Origin: Kovacikia minuta CCNUW1
GTDB taxonomy: Bacteria > Cyanobacteriota > Cyanobacteriia > Leptolyngbyales > Leptolyngbyaceae
DNA length: 64,000 nucleotides
Direction of reading: 5' to 3'
Assembly: GCF_020091585.1 (NCBI RefSeq)
Contig: NZ_CP083582.1
Location: forward strand, 1,612,001 to 1,676,000
Part shown: in pieces, positions 63,505 through 64,000 of the stretch
Numbering within the stretch: position 1 is the first letter of the stretch
Layout of the letters: every line of letters starts with the position of its first letter
Notes under the pieces: model-generated
Database searches by the model: none
What the model was told of the DNA's origin: nothing
What the model saw: the letters and a program-made list of their open reading frames with translations, nothing else
Program-made: the position numbers and the translations under genes

Positions 63505-64000
63505 TTAGCGGAGTTCACGGGTCAGACACATCCATTCCAGCATTTCTGGGTCTTCGTTGAAGCTGATCAGATTGAGATGGTGGGGATTTGTCAGCAGTTC
63601 TCTCGCAAGCAGGTAGCCCGCGATCGTCCAGGTCTGATATTTGCGGGACGCTTTGCCCACGAGTCTGCCATTTCTGCCATCGTAGTATTCGGGCCATTCG
63701 TCTTCACTCAGGCGGCGTTCTGCCAGTTCAACGGCTCGCCACCCCAGCTCTGGTCTGCCCATTTTTTGGGCGGCAGCGGCAAATGCCCATAGCAGCACAG
63801 GCCAGTTACCGCCGTTGTGGTAAGACCAGGGGACGTTTTTGGGGTCGCAACCGGTGAGAATTCGCCACTCTAAATCTTCCACCGTGGGGAAGCAGATCTT
63901 CAATGGCATATAACCAACAAGATCCTGCCAGCGCTGTTCAAACAGATCCATAATCGCGCGGGATTCGCGATCGCTTGCCAGGGTTGAAATAATCGACATC
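63505..64000 (-). CDS. Neutral/alkaline invertase, C-terminal 165 residues (cut by window edge)
   Basis: This glycoside hydrolase family 100 enzyme splits sucrose to glucose and fructose in the cytosol. The retained part shows [20 protein letters not shown] with the substrate-binding segment, [20 protein letters not shown] and [17 protein letters not shown], all conserved at the C-terminus. The frame is open to the window edge; the catalytic residues lie outside. In filamentous cyanobacteria such enzymes feed sucrose carbon into metabolism. Confidence 0.93.
   Translation of the reverse strand, partial: MSIISTLASDRESRAIMDLFEQRWQDLVGYMPLKICFPTVEDLEWRILTGCDPKNVPWSYHNGGNWPVLLWAFAAAAQKMGRPELGWRAVELAERRLSEDEWPEYYDGRNGRLVGKASRKYQTWTIAGYLLARELLTNPHHLNLISFNEDPEMLEWMCLTRELR

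Overview
The window reads as chromosome of a filamentous, non-marine cyanobacterium. GCGATCGC-type palindromes are dense throughout. It carries photosystem II genes (psb34, and a flavodiiron pair flanking a PsiE-like gene), cyanobacterial families such as DUF3531, Tic22-like, orthocaspase-like and pentapeptide proteins, and very many heptanucleotide-like short tandem repeats (STRRs) between and even inside genes. Both ends are cut genes: homoserine dehydrogenase on the left and neutral invertase on the right.

Layout. 1-3.3 kb: hom end, a DUF4926/DUF6883 pair and a glycine-zipper membrane protein. 3.3-5.1 kb: a PIN-toxin remnant, palindromic repeats and a complete IS256-type element. 5.4-13.9 kb: pseudo-orthocaspase with TPRs, prmC, a Tic22-like gene, a substrate-binding lipoprotein gene and a TPR protein kinase. 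14.1-15.3 kb: cynS and a CDF metal exporter. 15.8-20.1 kb: a compact run of class III nucleotide cyclase with a new helical repeat, a pentapeptide-repeat protein and a SLOG (LSDAT-type) nucleotide-sensor protein. 20.4-27.3 kb: ordinary genes (periplasmic TPR, DUF3531, RNase D, CAP, roadblock-like, thrB, TIGR01777 epimerase, phytol kinase-like). 27.4-33.3 kb: a tripartite-style efflux set, one HlyD adaptor plus two tandem FUSC pumps. 33.4-43.5 kb: hisB, bcp, Nudix, hydrolases, coaX, EamA and TauE transporters, a diiron-type enzyme and a Cache histidine kinase. 43.6-50.1 kb: repeat-damaged gene, flv4, psiE-like, flv2 and cbiB. 50.2-55.3 kb: toxin-antitoxin pair, asparagine-synthetase-like enzyme without the glutaminase cysteine, and a large TPR protein. 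55.4-57.7 kb: psb34, a DnaJ-domain protein, nested miniature elements and tRNA-Arg. 57.7-64 kb: moaC, PAS histidine kinase, GlcG-like protein, BMP-family binding protein and invertase.

Three things stand out. First, the cyclase / pentapeptide / SLOG run joins a catalytically complete second-messenger synthase to a predicted nucleotide-sensing protein by 22-nt spacing and then an 8-nt overlap. Second, seven genes or remnants need removal of exactly one base from a short homopolymer to restore frame (two such sites are in one gene), and none needs an added base; this looks like systematic sequence error or recent decay. Third, repeats are active architecture here: a 188-bp miniature element sits inside another repeat with an 11-bp duplication, a 104-bp palindromic element abuts a truncated gene, and STRRs are spliced in frame into at least five proteins, at the same position in two histidine kinases.

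All calls rest on reading the sequence and recalled family knowledge; no database search was run.
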